A stretch of 12,964 bases of DNA, taken from Phycisphaerae bacterium. GTDB taxonomy: Bacteria > Planctomycetota > Phycisphaerae > Tepidisphaerales > Tepidisphaeraceae. A program made the translations under genes and the position numbers. How positions within the stretch are numbered: position 1 is the first letter of the stretch; every line of letters starts with the position of its first letter. Positions 12,650 through 12,964 of the stretch are shown here, in pieces. The DNA lies in assembly GCA_014380825.1 (NCBI GenBank), contig JACMJD010000016.1:1-12964 (forward strand), read 5' to 3'. A model generated the notes under the pieces. The model was not told where the DNA came from, did no database searches, and worked only from the letters and a program-made list of their open reading frames with translations.

Positions 12650-12964
12650 ATGGGCACGCGTTTGTACGTCGGCAATCTGAGCTATCAGGTTGACAGTTCG
12701 GAATTGCAGCAGTTGTTCGCGCAGCACGGCACGGTGGCCAGTGCCGAAGTCATTAGTGACAAGCTCACTGGTCGCAGCAAAGGCTTCGGGTTCGTGGAGA
12801 TGGGCACGGAAGACGAAGCACAGGCGGCGATCGCCGCGCTGAACGGCCAGGAGCACGGCGGCCGCGCGCTGACCGTCAACGAAGCCGGTTGCGCGCCGGA
12901 GGTCGTGCTCGAGGCCACCCACGAGTCGGCGCTGGAGTTCATCGACCTGGCGGACCTGAAGCAG
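12650..12964 (+). CDS. RRM-domain RNA-binding protein, 3' end outside the window
   Basis: Starts at an ATG with a GAGGAG box 4-5 nt upstream; 105 codons are visible, with no stop. Residues 4-78 are a complete RRM: RNP2 LYVGNL (5-10), helix SSELQQLFAQHGTV, strand ASAEVISDKLTGRSK, RNP1 KGFGFVEM (44-51), helix EDEAQAAIAALNGQ, and strand RALTVNEA. Such single-RRM proteins bind RNA and are often cold-induced in bacteria. After residue 79 the frame reads GCAPEVVLEATHESALEFID and so on. This is acidic and has very high third-position GC, whereas family members usually continue with a Gly/Arg-rich tail. It may be a fusion, an indel or an assembly join near 12885. The RRM itself is certain. Confidence 0.88.
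   Translation, partial: MGTRLYVGNLSYQVDSSELQQLFAQHGTVASAEVISDKLTGRSKGFGFVEMGTEDEAQAAIAALNGQEHGGRALTVNEAGCAPEVVLEATHESALEFIDLADLKQ

Noticed and set aside
12389..12922. Minus-strand open frame of 177 codons
   Set aside because: It is antisense to the clear RRM gene and its leader.

Overview
The window reads as a high-GC chromosomal segment from a member of the Planctomycetota, most likely of the Phycisphaerae type. The main evidence is a family of small exported proteins ending in a four-cysteine zinc ribbon (core [16 protein letters not shown]). From memory this tail is greatly expanded in planctomycetes. Supporting signs are many weak or leaderless starts, a tRNA without an encoded CCA, and several low-complexity intergenic repeat families. 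The taxonomic call is inference; no rRNA or other marker is present.

Layout. Positions 1-287 hold the 5' end of an unrecognised minus-strand membrane protein. It is divergent from a SPOR-like membrane protein (563-1606). Next, on the minus strand, is a RelE/ParE-type toxin with a Phd/YefM-type antitoxin (1820-2335). Their control region is a 42-bp near-perfect palindrome with two TGTACA boxes. The palindrome lies 15 bp from the end of a lipoprotein gene broken by several frameshifts (2406-2763). A tRNA-Arg(UCU) follows at 2874-2947, then a HEAT-repeat membrane protein (3019-3633) and ychF on the minus strand (3668-4762). After a long palindromic AATGACCAA-type repeat come a small secreted protein (4911-5177, minus) and a co-oriented housekeeping block: folP (5335-6216), cdaA (6347-7180) and cdaR (7231-8343). 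That block makes dihydropteroate and controls c-di-AMP synthesis. The cdaA active-site DGA motif reads DLG here.

The most unusual part is 8.47-11.82 kb. It starts with an 82-bp element bounded by 10-bp inverted repeats. Six near-identical copies (R1-R6) of a 50-bp unit follow, about 490-620 bp apart, with exactly one small gene or gene remnant between neighbours. The unit encodes the zinc-ribbon tail. It is translated only in R2 and, across a frameshift, in R4. In R1 it is separated from its gene by a TGA exactly where the first cysteine codon should be. R3, R5 and R6 lie outside any open frame. Most copies run straight into a low-complexity intergenic repeat. Several of the genes have a -10-like hexamer so close to the start codon that leaderless transcripts are likely. 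The whole looks like a cassette-style array in which a short DNA unit, not only a peptide, is being spread or kept uniform.

The right end is about 0.8 kb with no supported gene, followed by a leader able to form three hairpins and the start of an RRM RNA-binding protein (12650 to the window edge). Its sequence after the RRM is acidic rather than the usual Gly/Arg-rich tail.
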